From: Dirofilaria immitis
Lineage: Eukaryota; Nematoda; Chromadorea; Rhabditida; Onchocercidae
DNA length: 64,000 nt
NCBI GenBank assembly: GCA_024305405.1
Contig: JAKNDB010000103.1
Location: 3,410,001 to 3,474,000 of the forward strand
Direction: 5' to 3'
Positions 1 to 13,024 of this stretch are shown here, one piece after another. Below the pieces are notes generated by a model. That model saw nothing but the letters and a program-made list of their open reading frames with translations. It was not told the origin of the DNA and ran no database searches. The stretch's first letter is position 1. Each line of letters begins with the position of its first letter. The translations under genes and the position numbers were made by a program.

Positions 1-2950
1 GCTCAATAAATCAGAAATCAGAAATGGCTTATCTAAAATAAAATAATTTGATGAAATCTCTTTCACACTTACAAAAATATAAGATGCAAATTTATGTCAC
101 AAAAAAAAAAAGGAATTCCTCTAGTTGACAATATTAAAAGGAAAAATGGATTCATATTTTTGGAAAGAAAAAAAAGCGAAATATATCGAAAGAGTTATAG
201 GTTTCCATCTGTCTACTGTAATTTTAATAGCAATTATATATGTCACGAATTTTAGGAAAAATTAAACTAATAAAAAAAGTGAGTGAGAAAAAAAGGAATT
301 TGCAAAGATAAATTTAATTTGAAGTCGAAATAAAAAGCAATTCAAATTTATATTACATCGATTTAATTGTCGATAAAAAAAAACGATTTATTTGACAATT
401 ATTACAAAAATAAAAAATTTCATTTTAAATCAAAAATTACATTGTTGAAAATTAAATTCAAATAAAAGCAATTCAAATTCATATCAATACAATTTATGCA
501 TTAATTGAAAATTGAAATGAAATTCTTCTATAATAAATTTCTTCCAATAAAAATACTATTTAAAAAAAAACTCATAAAAGCTTATTATTATTATAATAGA
601 GGAATTGATTAAGGTTTAACAATGAGTTATTGATTATCAGCTTAGAATTGTTGAGAATATATATATATATATGACTGTATAGAAAGAAAATAATGATAAA
701 TTTCAAATGATTAATACCTCGTTATCTGAGAAAAAAATTTCAATTTAAATCATTAAAATGGTTATCATTTTTGGGAATTATTCAAACATAGGCAATAAAT
801 GATAAGAGGAATTTTCCTTTTTTTTTTTTCTTTTAAGTGATAAAGAAAAAAAAATGAAGAAGAAGAAATTTAAAAATAAACCTATGCTTTTGTTGAGTAT
901 ACGATTGTGTTTGTTCCAAATCATTGTAACATTCGTCGAGCATGCGATTTTAACATCAACCAATCATCAAAAAATTAATCTTATCATTTATCATTTTAGG
1001 ACAATTTTTTTTTAAAAAATATGAAAACAGTATTAAAAAAATGAATAAATGATAAAAATCTTTTTTTTGTTAACGTAACAATTAGCTTATTTCATTTATA
1101 TTTTAATATTAACATTTTGTAATTCTCGATTACCATTCTCGACCAATAAACCAAATAATTAATTTAAATTTAATTTATTAAATCTATTAAATAATTCATA
1201 TCGATCGATTTTAAGTACCGCAAAAGACGAAGGAAATAAATTAAATTTTCAAAAGAAAATAAATTGTTAGGATAATATAAGATTTTGCTTAAAAAAAAAA
1301 CTGAAAATTATAAATTCTTTTTTAAAAAAAAAAAAGATAATTTTGGTTATCATTTAATCTGTTCATGCAGAAATTGACAATGAAAAATGATAAATATATT
1401 TGAGACATTAGTTAACAATTATCGCTTAATATATTTAAAAATTTGATAATGTAGGTGGGAAAAAAAGTGAAAATAGGCAATGCATTTATATCTTATCAAT
1501 AATAAATGATAACAATATTGATATGAAATGAAATAAAAAAGAAAAAATTCTTGAATGATTCATTTCAATTAAAATTTTTTAAATCAAATTTTATTTAATC
1601 ATATTTAATCGTTTTTTTTATATCGAAAATTTTATACATTTATTAATTATATGCTTTTTTATCAATGCAAATTTCCTAAATTAAAATATAAAATTTAAAC
1701 TTTGATTTTTTTATAAATTTTTGAAACATTTCGCTAAAATAATTAATTATTAATTACTAGAAATAAAGGCATAGATTTATGAAAGAGCATCTGAAGGTTT
1801 ATGAAGAGCATCTGAAGGTTTATGAAGGGCATCTGAAGGTTAGTTTTTTTGCTTTTATTTTTTAAAAATAAAAATCAGATATTCCATAATCTGTTATGTT
1901 TGTATTTCGTAAATTCAAATTTCTAATTTGATGAATTTAATGAATAAGATTTTATTGTCATCCCTCGAAATAGCTATTTCTCGTTTAGCATGATTAGTCA
2001 GAAAGAATTTATAATATTTCTCGAGAATTTACTGGAACTTCCATAAAAAAAAATTAAAAATATATTTAAACAAAAGCCCATATATACTAGCAAAAGGACA
2101 ATTTATCCAACCATGTAAAGAAGCAAAACTAAAATTGTGAGCTACTCCTCTTGGGCTAAAATCAATAAACAGACTTGAATTAAAGAATAGGCTTTCAGGC
2201 CAAACCATTCATGCTTCATCTCTTAATCGATTCAGCTCTTTCTCTAAGCTGTCTAATTATCGATGAAATAATTTTGCCAAAATGCTTTTCATCCAAATGC
2301 CAACAAGAATCAAAATATATATGAATAATTTCACATAAGGTTTACATAAGTATTTTGGATGAAATCATCAGGTTTTTACGCTTGAGAAAGATTAGCTAGA
2401 AAGTGACACTGAAATTAAAATTATAGCGTAAGGCTTCCTATCCTTTATTTATCTTTTGCAAGAAATAATTCAAAAGGAGAAAGTCAAGAATCGAATTCCT
2501 GACTTTTTCATGTCTTCAATCATTGTTATATATAAGCATTTTGTATTTATTAACAATTTCTTCACTATATTATAGTTTTTAAAGAAATAAACAAATAGAA
2601 AAAATAAAATGAAAGAATATATATATATATAGACAACAAACAGAGACAAATATGATAGAATTAGATTGTAAGCTATTTATGTATATAAATAAAAATAATA
2701 AACGCATGACCAAAATAGCGATATTAAAATCCATCAAACTGAGCAATATTCAATATTCAAAAATAAACAATATTCATAACAGAAACATTACATTTATGGA
2801 ATGAACAACAGTTAACTTTTAAATTGTACACAAACTCAGAAAACTCTCACTTTAGCTTCTACCATTTTTTTCCCAGAAGTTATGCAAATTTTCTGAAATT
2901 TTGAGCAAAATCGCAAAGAATTAGAACAAGATGAGCAAACATGGAAATAG
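1..2950. other. AT-rich non-coding region
   Basis: No exon with recognisable homology was found on either strand. The stretch is dominated by A/T homopolymers and short AT dinucleotide runs (about 655-672 and 2618-2631). It includes a three-copy 21-22 base tandem repeat at 1778-1841 and a less AT-rich segment at about 2090-2520, both listed separately. The last few hundred bases probably hold the 3' UTR of the minus-strand INTS13 gene that ends at 2951. Confidence 0.6.
1778..1841. repeat. Tandem repeat, 3 x 21-22 bp
   Basis: Three head-to-tail copies of a unit built around AGCATCTGAAGGTTTATGAA. The copies differ by one inserted A in the first and one A-to-G change in the third. It lies in non-coding DNA and is a short minisatellite. 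Confidence 0.9.
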
Positions 2951-5900
2951 TCACACAGATTCAGCATCACCTTTGCTGGATGGTTTGCCGAGGTCGAGAT
3001 TTGGATAAAGTACAGCAGGCTTGTTTCCAGCTTTTATACGGCCAACAAAATCCTTCCATTTTGTTAAGTGTTCTTTTGGTACCGTTCAAGGTAGTAGTCG
3101 TAAAGATTTAATTTTTCTAAAGAAAGATGTTCACGTTTTGAACCTACATCTTGTTTGAACAAATGAAGCTTAACAAAAATGAACCACTATTCTATTAATA
3201 TCTTTTTCCTAATCAATATGTGTTTACAAACGATCAAAAATACCATTTGGTGCCCATGAATATATCGCCTTCCGTGGCTTTTTATCACCGGAGACATACT
3301 ACGACTTTTCGGTTGCATCACATCCACTGGTGATTGGCTCCTCATTGTCGAGACTGATGAGGAACTTGATTGCAATCTACGAAAAAAAATATAGATATCA
3401 TAATCTATATAAATCTCAGATAACCTACATCAATATTTTCTTTTTATTAAGCTCTATCTTTTTTAAAACTCTATTCTTGTCTAGAGTAAAATATAATTAC
3501 AAATTGATGCGAAATAAATACATTCAGATCAAAGGAACTTATGAAAAAGATTACTGAGTGGTGCGGACTGAAACATCTTGCACCGAAAGATGGGTAGCAC
3601 GATCAAACCCCGAAATCTGCAACAATACAAAGACATAATGAGGAATTATAAAGCTGTATTTCTAATCTTCTATTAAATAATAGTTAGAAAAGTGGATAAG
3701 AAATTAATTTAAATTCGATGGAAGACCAATACCTGGATAAGCACTGATCTTTTTCAGTAATAAAACTTATAAAAGAGAAACATACTTGGAGAAACATGTT
3801 GAATACTTCAAGATGTCTTTCCGAATGGTTCACATAGTTATGCAAGTGATTCAGTAATTCTTCACAGGCATATCGGAACTGTTCTTCTCTATAAAAATTA
3901 TTTATTTTTTATTAAGAATTAAATAAGCTTTTGAGAGAACTTATTCGGGATAACCAATTTATGCTTTATTACTACTAATTCTTTTCTTCTTACTAGATTT
4001 CTAATTTTCAAATACTAATATCCGTTCTCTCACCTGCTGAGTGGGTTTTTGAATTTTATACAATCTACACTTTTCGAAGTAAGTAGGTCCTTCGAGTCTT
4101 TGTAAGCCATTAGTGCATAGATACATTCTCGACATTTATTAACATCACTTGTTGAAAGTTCATTGCGTCGTATTAAAGTCAGTAGTGGGTCGAATTTCTG
4201 GAATCCGAACTATTAGTGTGATGACAAAACAATTAATTTTTAATTCAGTGATATTCATCAGCAAAAGGCTAAGTAATTTGTTGAAAATAAACCAGAAACA
4301 ATATCTAATGGCAGTACTTTTGGTATATTATATATAAAAGCTTCATTTAGTTTGGAGGGCCAGTAACGAGTAAGTCTCAACAACTGCTTTCGTGCTTGTT
4401 CATTATATACCGATTCATCATCGCTCGACGAAAACGGAGCATCTGAAAAATGCAAGCTTAATGAGCTTTTTTAAAATCTTATAAGACTCTGAATAAATAC
4501 TGGAATTATTAATATTACATGATAAAATTTCAAGCGTGTTTTCCTGAATACCGTTCAGCATTAAAAAAAATGGATAAAAATGTGAAATATCAGTTACCTG
4601 TTTCTGAAACAACAAGACGTGTTTCCTTCATGAAAGTGGCAAAATCAGCAACACGAAGCGGTGCACTTGGTTTAGGTAATATTGCGCTTGCCAAGAACTT
4701 CTTATCATCAAGTACTGCTGCAAAAAAAAGTTAAGACATCAGAAATGTTTTGCAATGGAGATTAAGAAAATCATGGCTTACGATGATTTCCAATGTGCAC
4801 GGTATGTAAATATATCCTCCTGCATGACACATTAACAAATGTGAAATGAGCTTCTGGTTAACATTCGGTGTAACGTCTCGTGGTAAATGTATATTTTGTT
4901 TCAGTACCTAAATCAATTAAAACCCATTTCAAAAAAAGAACTATAAAGTACCCAATTTTATCATACAATCAAGCCATATTTTCTTTTTTCTAGCATAGGA
5001 ATAATAAAATTTGTATTCCCAATAAAAAATTTCGCTTATGGCTGAAACCTAAAACAGGAATAAAACTTTTAACAATAAGATGTTACTTCGAGCATAACAT
5101 TTCTGCCACTGAGAAGAAACGAAGTAAGGCAGACAGACGGTCGACCGTTGACGCTTGCTGGCGATATTGGAAGTGCAGAGATACATCGAGGAAACTGGAA
5201 AGAATGCATTATTTTTATTCCTTCTATCAATTTCCATATTTCAATAACTAAGACAACTAAAATAAAACAAAAACCTGGTTCCAACGATTTTTGGCAGATG
5301 GAGTTGTCCAAGCTAGTTTGACGGTTTCATAATCACCAGGATTAACAGTAACTCGTAACTTGGATCCTGGAGAGATCAAGCCATGCTGCTGCAATAAATA
5401 GTGGCTTCGACGCGGATGGAACACTTCTACATCGTAGTTCACTGACTGTCCCTGTTGTGCTTCTTCCTGAAAACCGGATAATATCAATGCTAAAATATAA
5501 AGTGGAAGTTCGGAATTTGGGATTTTATAAAAATTCATTCGTCAGATCCAACCTTCATTGGTATACCAGTAACTGTTGTTGAGGCTAAATCAAAATGCTT
5601 CAGTATAACACCATGCAAAACAGGTCGTAGTGATGGACCAGCTTCAGCGCAAACAACGCTGCACGAAACATAATCATTCAGCTACAAAGAATAAGCATCA
5701 TACTAACAAGATATTTTTGGAAATAAACATCAATGATATGTATAAAAAACAACGAAATGAAATGCATATGGTAAAATGAATTATTTTATAGCAAAATTTT
5801 CAGTTTTGGAGCGAAAAAAAGTTAAACCATGCTCCAAAGTAGAGAAAAAAAAGCAACCTTAGTGAGTGGTTTAGCAGTTGGAAGATAGATTTTTCCCTGT

Positions 5901-7933
5901 TGCCATCCGTCATTGGATAAATAATGATGAAATAAACTTGAATATGCGTGATCTGAGCAAAACTAAAATAGATAAAAAGTATATATATGAATTCTACCGT
6001 TTGTAACATAATAAAAATTCAAGCATTCTCTAAAATGAATCAAAAAGATCTCAGCACTAACTTTTTGTCACCATCCAAGGCTTTCACAATTTTATTACGA
6101 CTAACAATATCTTCGTAGATATGTTTCGTCAGCATAGCGATATCCTCATCACTGAAATATTCTTACAAATGACCAATCATGCTTTGATCAAATTATTATT
6201 TTGCTTCTTCATAAATAGTAATATTAGTTATTTTTCTTTTTTTTCTGAATTAAATGTCAGGAACTTCTGAACTCTACCTTTTCAGAGATGTGAAAACAAC
6301 AATAGATCCAGTATTTGGAAATACTTTCTTGATGCCATTTTCGACTGTTAACGCATGCATTTCCTGTCTTGCAAGTTTCATTTTTAACGATAACCTTTTC
6401 ACACGATCCTAAATAGAAAGAAACTTTTTTATAGGAAAGTGAAATACGGTGGTGCTGGTCAATTTTCGTACATTTTTTGAAACTGAAGCAAGAATAATCA
6501 TTACCAATGACTATAAATAATGCAATTATAATAATCAAATTTTTCTAAAGAAATTTCTGCTTTTAAAGAAATGACAAAGCTTACCGCAAATTTCTTATTT
6601 CTTAAATCTGTTTTTTCCTTATCATCAACAACATCCATTAAATCTTCTTTGTTTTCTAGTTGTCTGTCAACAGTATGCTCTCTTGTATTGCTTTCGCCAT
6701 GTTTATTACATTTTCCAAAATGCTTGAAACCGGAATTCAAATCAGACTGTTTTTTTGTAATTCTGTTAATTCACTAATTGCTTCAACAGCAATTGAGATA
6801 CCATTAATTATGGAACAAGATGACAAATCTGCTTTAGCATCCGGGACGCCACATAATGCGAATGATTTTAATAACTGAAAAAAAAAAGAAATAATCTAAG
6901 AAATCTACGAAATAATGTTATAGAATCTAAGAAATAATCAGATTGATTCAAAGCATTAAAAAAATCAGTTTTTCAAAATTGGTATTTCTTTAACGCTTGA
7001 TTTCTTTTAAACAAATACTTTAGTATTAACAAAATAAAATGATATTTGTGATATAAAAGTATGATTTTTCAAAATTTTTATATTTTGAAATTCAGAATGT
7101 TGCATTTCTTGATGGATGATCTATAAGGAAATATGGACCTGATCTAATGAGATAAGTTGCGTGCCCCAATTTGGTGTCAGAAATCTTCCTACGAAATCGG
7201 AAATTACAAAACGCATTAATCGTACACCATTTGGATAGATTTCATCGACGATTCGATGAAATTCAAAAGCTGATTCAACAGCACAAGTCCAAAGTGTCTT
7301 CTCCACCTGATTCACTACACGCATTTGTCCCGTTGTTGAATCTTTCAATGGCATATCAATTTTCTGCAAATAATTTTGCATGTGAAAAAATATTTGACGT
7401 TTACATCACTCCTATTCATTCATGACTTCTAAATCGTTTATTAAAAATTGTTCAGTAATTCTGTATGATATTTATTTTATCATTAATTATCATTTTTATC
7501 ACGTAGATAGTCTTTAAAGTCAAAAATTTATGCGAAAGTACTACTGGTATGTATTTACGTTTAAAAAATAGCTGTGCAAATTTTCTATAATACAAATAAA
7601 TTAAAGGTTAAACATCGGAGAGAAAAGAAAATTGAGTTAAACCGAATGAAATTTGGATATTTTTATTAAAATCTAATTAACTTAGTTTTAATTATTTCAA
7701 AATTTGTCTATAATTCTATTTCTATTTAATTAAAAATAAATTGAACGAGGAAAATTGAAACTAACAAAATTAGAAGAAGTGGCAAAATCGGGTGAATGAT
7801 CCAAGACAATAACAGTTTTATGATCTGGGCCTATTATCACATCATTAACCGGTATATGATCAGACATATTCCATAATGCTGATAACGGATCTGTATGAAT
7901 CCAACGAGTAGAATTAGTAGCTGTTAAAACCAT
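2951..7933 (-). CDS. INTS13: Integrator complex subunit 13 (Asunder)
   Basis: Seventeen exons on the minus strand, about: 7766-7933, 7139-7363, 6585-6874, 6278-6408, 6062-6151, 5858-5962, 5553-5681, 5275-5466, 5087-5194, 4782-4907, 4598-4717, 4300-4442, 4034-4197, 3786-3888, 3555-3616, 3244-3376, 2951-3116. Landmarks shared with human and fly Asunder are HKTVIVLDHSPDF in exon 1, LWTCAVESAFEFHRIVDEI in exon 2, KHFDLASTTVTGIPMK in exon 7, VNYDVEVFH in exon 8, VNGRPSVCLTSFLLSGRNV in exon 9, RVADFATFMKETRL in exon 11 and LLRLTRYWPSK in exon 12. As an Integrator subunit it acts in the nucleus in snRNA 3'-end processing; fly Asunder also affects dynein localisation. Exon 3 carries a charged Lys/Asp-rich stretch with no counterpart in the vertebrate protein. 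Three apparent one-base deletions (T runs at 3074-3077, 5890-5894 and 6750-6756 on the plus strand) break the frame but homology resumes at once. The ATG at 7933 is the first in frame with the conserved N-terminus. Confidence 0.93.
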
Positions 7934-8664
7934 TTTCCTTTTATTTATCTATAAAAAAAGCAATTTAATTTTGCTATTAAATATCTCAATTAGACTTGAA
8001 TATGATTCTAAATGATTATCAGTATGGAAATATTTCATGCTATAATTATCAATTATCAAATATCACAAATAGAATTGAATATAACATATTTTTTCGCCAA
8101 ATTTATTTGATTTTCAATATTTCAAGAATTAAATCCATTGATGTCTTCAAGATCTTTGCTATGCATTTAGAACAATGAAAAATCGTTAAATAGCGATGCG
8201 TCGTTGTTGCCCTATGACCTTAACGGATGATACTAAACTTATTGTAATTGCAATAGCATATTACGCTTATCGCAAGTTGATTATTCATTCTGATCGCATA
8301 TTGACAACTGACCGTTGTCTCGGATCAATTCGGATGTGACGCGGGAAGCGGTATGGAAGAAGCACCGGTGTTTGGGAGGCGGGGGTGGGGGAGATATATA
8401 ACGGGGAAGGAGAAATGAGAGAAAACTAGTGGTTGTAGGGCAGAGGAGAGAAGAGGAATGGTAATATTTGGTGTCTTCGATTTATTTTTTTTAGCGATAT
8501 TGAAATGGTTTGAAATTAAATTTTATTTTCTACTGTTTCCTTCTCCATTCTCGAAATCATAATCATTCCTTGTCCAGTTTATATGCTATACGATGATCAT
8601 TATTATCAATGTTAATTTATTTTTTCTAATTAAATATTGCAGTTTAAATTATTTTCAGCAATAA
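7934..8664. promoter_or_regulatory. Divergent promoter region between INTS13 and the NuSAP-like gene
   Basis: About 730 bases separate the start codons of two oppositely oriented genes, so both promoters must lie here or overlap. At 8374-8406 four G-runs (GGG, GGGGG, GGGGG, GGGG) are interrupted by short loops and an ATATATA stretch; this is exceptional in such an AT-rich window and could form a G-quadruplex. A TTTTCAG acceptor at 8652-8658, seven bases before the plus-strand ATG, looks like an SL trans-splice site. No TATA assignment is made. Confidence 0.5.
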
Positions 8665-11600
8665 ATGGAAAACCAATCGATAGATTTAGGAATTCCTCAA
8701 AATCAGTTTTCTACAATGAAATATTCTCAGTTAAGAAAAGCTGCAAAACGATATTCAATCAATGCTAATCAGAAGGTTTTTTTTTTTCTGGAAATTTGGT
8801 GTTTATTTATTTGCGTATTTTTTCAGATTTGTATAACAATCACTTCTATGAATATCGTCTATGCTAAATCGATATGTAGATATAATATGTTAATATATTG
8901 TTGCTATGTAGCTTTTTGAGTTTATGGTGCATGTAACCGTATGTTAGCAAGTGTCGTGATGAACTCTCATCGTATTAACCGTGAAAGAAATTTATATGTT
9001 ATCAGCTAAATTTTGGTTGATTCGAACCAATTAGTTTTTCTAGTAGTTGTCTGTCATGAATACTACGTATTGCTGTGAAATACATAGTCTATATTTTCAA
9101 AGCTAATTATTTGTAACAGACAAATTTGCTAGATACTTATCGATAGAAAATGTCTTAAGATACTGATTCCATTATATGATAAATTTTTAGAGGGAAGTAT
9201 TAATAATGGAACTATCGAAAATTTGGAATCATCATGAATGCAATAAAGAAAATATCGCTCTGAGCAAAGTTACTGGATTTAAGGTGTTCATATGATGCAG
9301 ATGTTATATAGTTTCTTCCTTTCATTCTTGTTATTGTTTCATCATATTACTCTTTGATCAGATATGACCCTGCAAAATTTTCTTATAATATTTTTTGAAT
9401 CCCGGCTCATTTTTTAAAGTGTATATTTGTAAAAAATATTTTTTATTTCGCAAAAGTTCTTGATCATAAAATGACGCGATATTTAAAACAAAACTAATCT
9501 ACGAAGTGATATAAATTGTCCATTTGCACTCTTATGTTTTATTTTTATTTCATTTTTAGGTGGCTTTATCATGTTCACCGAAAGATTCGCTGAATGATAC
9601 ACTCAATCAGACTTTCACTATTGAACATGATAGTAGTGATAATATGAAACCATGCACTGAGAAAATTGCAACAAGTTAGGAAAATTTCCAAATCTTTTTG
9701 TTATACAGTTTTAGTACTGTTTATGATTGTCTTTCAGTTAGAAATTTTTTACACAAAAAAGAAAAAAAGCTATAATCTATCATGACGATATTCTTCCGCA
9801 TTTTCTCTAGATGAAGATTCAGTTGAAAGTGAAAGCATTCTTCAACGCGCTCAAGAAATCAATTTCGTACCACTAGATGATTCCACTTCTAATCGGAAAA
9901 TGAAAAAAATATGAATACACCTTATAAAGGCAAATCTGTTGTACCTGGTGAACGTAAGTTGATTAGTCATTGGTTTTTATACTACATACATTATGTTCTC
10001 TGATTAGATATTACACCACTGTGCATTCAGGCATTTTCAGTTCTTATGTGCTTCCAGTATTTTTTGGATTTATATTCACTTATTAGTGTAGGTCCTGCTT
10101 ATATGTCGAATGATCTTTTAATAAATGATGGTACTTGTTTTCAAAACTATATGGTATCGATCTTGCTACGTTCTTTCTGAAAGTCATGGGGAAAAAAATT
10201 TTAGAAATTTGAAATTTTTAAATGAAAAATAAAAATTTGTAATAATGCCTAAGTGAATATTTAGTTGTTGCACGATTTGCCACACTCCATCAAAAATTGG
10301 TTGAAAAACAACCAACTCTACAAGAAGCAGATGCAAATGTGAAGCGGAAATTTGCGGAACATGAAAAAGCTGTTCCTAATATTTTTAAGGTAAGTGTATA
10401 TTTCTGAAATTACTAACCATGTAACTATAGTTGGATTAACGATGAATTTTAAAGGCAGAATGAATAATATCGTCATATTTTAGCGCCAAAAATCAGTTCG
10501 ATTTTTTAGTTTCAATCTTAATTAAGGACTTTCTAAAATCTTTAGTCTTAGATTTTTGACTATGCTTGATTCAGTATTGTTTGATTCGATTTGAACTGTT
10601 TACTACTGCGAATGGTTCTAACTAGGATTTAATACCACGGAATTTATATTCTGCGACTTTAGATCAGCGGAGACCTATTGTAAATTAATATGAGGCAATC
10701 TTAATTAAAGAAATAGTTCGAAGTTAGAATCATAAAGCTGTATACCGTGCTGGAATAATTTTAGAGCGGTAATCGTAGTAAAACTTCATATATTTTTAGA
10801 GATTGGCTACACCAAAATTTTCAAACAATACAAAACATGAAAGGAAAGCTGCGGTAGAAATCACGGGGTATGTCATTATTGCATATTTGAGCAATTGAGG
10901 AAGTGTTTTCGTCATCTAAATCATTTTATTTTATAACTTCTTTGTTTTTAGTGATATCTTTCGGGATATTATATATGCAACTTATCAAGGAATTTCTGAA
11001 GACATCAATTAATAAGAAATAGATTCTTTTGCATTTGGGGTTAGGTAAAGTCATGATACGCAGATTACACAAACATCGCTGACTGAACTTGTGACTTTGT
11101 GAATCTCCTTTGTCATTAGTTCTTTTGTTTAATGTGTTTATGTTCAGCCATAAGTTCAAGAATGTCGATGAAGATCCATCAAAAATGAATTTTTCATTTT
11201 CAAAATTATATGGCACAAAAATGCTTTCACAACGGTGCAGAACAACACTAATATTGCTTCGCAATCCAAAATACCACTACGGAGACCAAGAATGCTAGAG
11301 GCATGCTATTCATATCTTAATTTTTCATTTCTTTGCTTTTTAAAGATAATTTAGATTTTTTCAAAAATTCGGAATTTATAAATCATCTTTAACATTTTAA
11401 TAGGTTGGTGTAAAAGAACTGACGAAAAGACTTAATACTAAACAAGTTCGACGATCTCCAAGGCTTGCAAAATTGGCTAAACACACTAATTCTGTAACCG
11501 TACCACAATTAAGTACACGTTTGCAGAGACTAGCCATTCCGAAAGGAAAAAAATGTGAAGGTAAGATATTTTATAGTGTTTTGGATTCTGTAACTCCTTA

Positions 11601-12113
11601 TGATTTGATTGAATTGTTGGTTGTTTCCGTGATAATATTATCTGTTCGCAAAACGATTCCATCATCCAAACAGCTATTTCATCAGAGGAATTGTTGATGG
11701 CTGAATTTCAGCATTAATGGCTTTCTTTTATTCATTCAGTCTCGCTAACGGAAAGTGAAGAGAAAACGCTTCGTAGATGTGGACGTCGATATGTTCCTTA
11801 TCGTCGTATGATACCTTATGTGGATACCACAAAAATGACTGATAACCAGTTTCATGAAGCAAAAATGCTTGGACAGATACAGACACTTACAGCTGTTTCT
11901 ACTTCAAGGTTTGTTTATTTTTGTTTCCGTTATTTTTCTCTCATTCGAATTTTTTTAAAATAAATTTTGCGATTTCATTTATGACTAATAATGAATCTTA
12001 CTGTTTGTTATGTGAATTCATCAGTTTGTTTCAGGACGGAAATGCGTCAGCAACTTAGCTTGAAACGTCATGAAACTCGTGAACGAATATTAAAAGCGAA
12101 ACGTCGTTGTTAG
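8665..12113 (+). CDS. NuSAP-like microtubule/nucleolar protein, divergent
   Basis: Exons read in phase: 8665-8775, 9560-9674, 9811-9953, 10265-10389, 10800-10867, about 11148-11300, 11404-11560, 11740-11908, 12035-12113. The N-terminus has a short SAP-like motif (MKYSQLRKAAKRYSINANQK). A middle block with VKRKFAEHEK recalls the vertebrate NuSAP segment ending KKKHFEEHN. The product is basic throughout and ends in a Lys/Arg-rich helix (QLSLKRHETRERILKAKRR), like the C-terminal charged helix of NuSAP. Vertebrate NuSAP is a spindle microtubule bundling protein; the assignment here rests on layout and short motifs, so it is tentative. One-base deletions are apparent at the A-runs 9903-9909 and 11217-11221; the exon 3/4 splice phase works only if the first is restored. 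The exon near 11300 would use a GC donor. The ATG follows a TTTTCAG acceptor by six bases, suggesting trans-splicing. Polyadenylation is probably at the AATAAA near 12532. Confidence 0.55.
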
Positions 12114-13024
12114 GGAAGCATTATTTAAGCACCGATTGTAGTAGTGAAAGCTGTTAGGATGCTTAGGCATAAAGTATCCGACGTTTATTGTTTTTGTTTT
12201 AAAATGTTTATTAGATGAGCTTTCCGATTGCTAGATGCTTTTATTTATATTTGAATTTTACTAAATCTATGTTCGTATGAATCAGTGCTTTGTAGTAGAT
12301 TTGGTGGATCAATTGTATCTTATGCATTTATTTTGTGTATCTACAATTTTTATGCACTTTCATTTTACTCACTTAAATCTTGATCTGGAATTCAGGGCTT
12401 TAATCTGTCTCTTTATAAATATTTCATGCACTACGATAAATCTAGTATTTTAATGATAGCGGATAATAGCATCAATCTATTATTTCATTCCATTTAATAG
12501 CTTATCACTGCCATGTTTTTTAAGTATGTGAAATAAATTTGAAACTATTTATATCAGAGAATACAAATAGTTTGTTATCATACAATGATTTTTTCTTGGA
12601 ACTGAGTTCTTTCTTGGTTTTTTTTTCAATCAATTAGGAATGGTTATATGATTTGAATTTAAAGTGAAACAAAATCAGAAAGGTATACATGGAAGAGTTA
12701 TATAAGGTGCAGAATGTAACTGATGTTATTGATGTTATAGCTAAATCTAAATTCTGAATCTTCATTTTATCTAACCATGAAAGCATCACGCAGAGGGATC
12801 CCATTGATTCGACTGCGAGAAATGTCAACGGGTTCTGTGTAAGTCATATTATTGAATATAGGGATGTCATGCTAAAAGAAAATCCGGAAATTTCACTTTC
12901 CACCTCTGAATGTTTCTAATTTTAATGATTGTATGAGAAGTATTTATATGTCCTTTTAATTTTTCAATAGCAGAAGATGTCAGTATTTAAGCAGTAATAA
13001 TCGACATTTTCGTTTCTCTCATAT
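12114..13024. other. Intergenic spacer
   Basis: The gap between the NuSAP-like stop and the CPT2 start holds the likely 3' UTR of the former (AATAAA near 12532) and possible trans-splice acceptors for the latter (TTTTTCAATAG near 12960-12970). No conserved coding exon was recognised. Confidence 0.5.

Noticed and set aside
2951..7933. INTS13 as a pseudogene because of three frame breaks
   Set aside because: All splice sites and the whole protein are otherwise conserved, and the same kind of base loss affects six other genes here.
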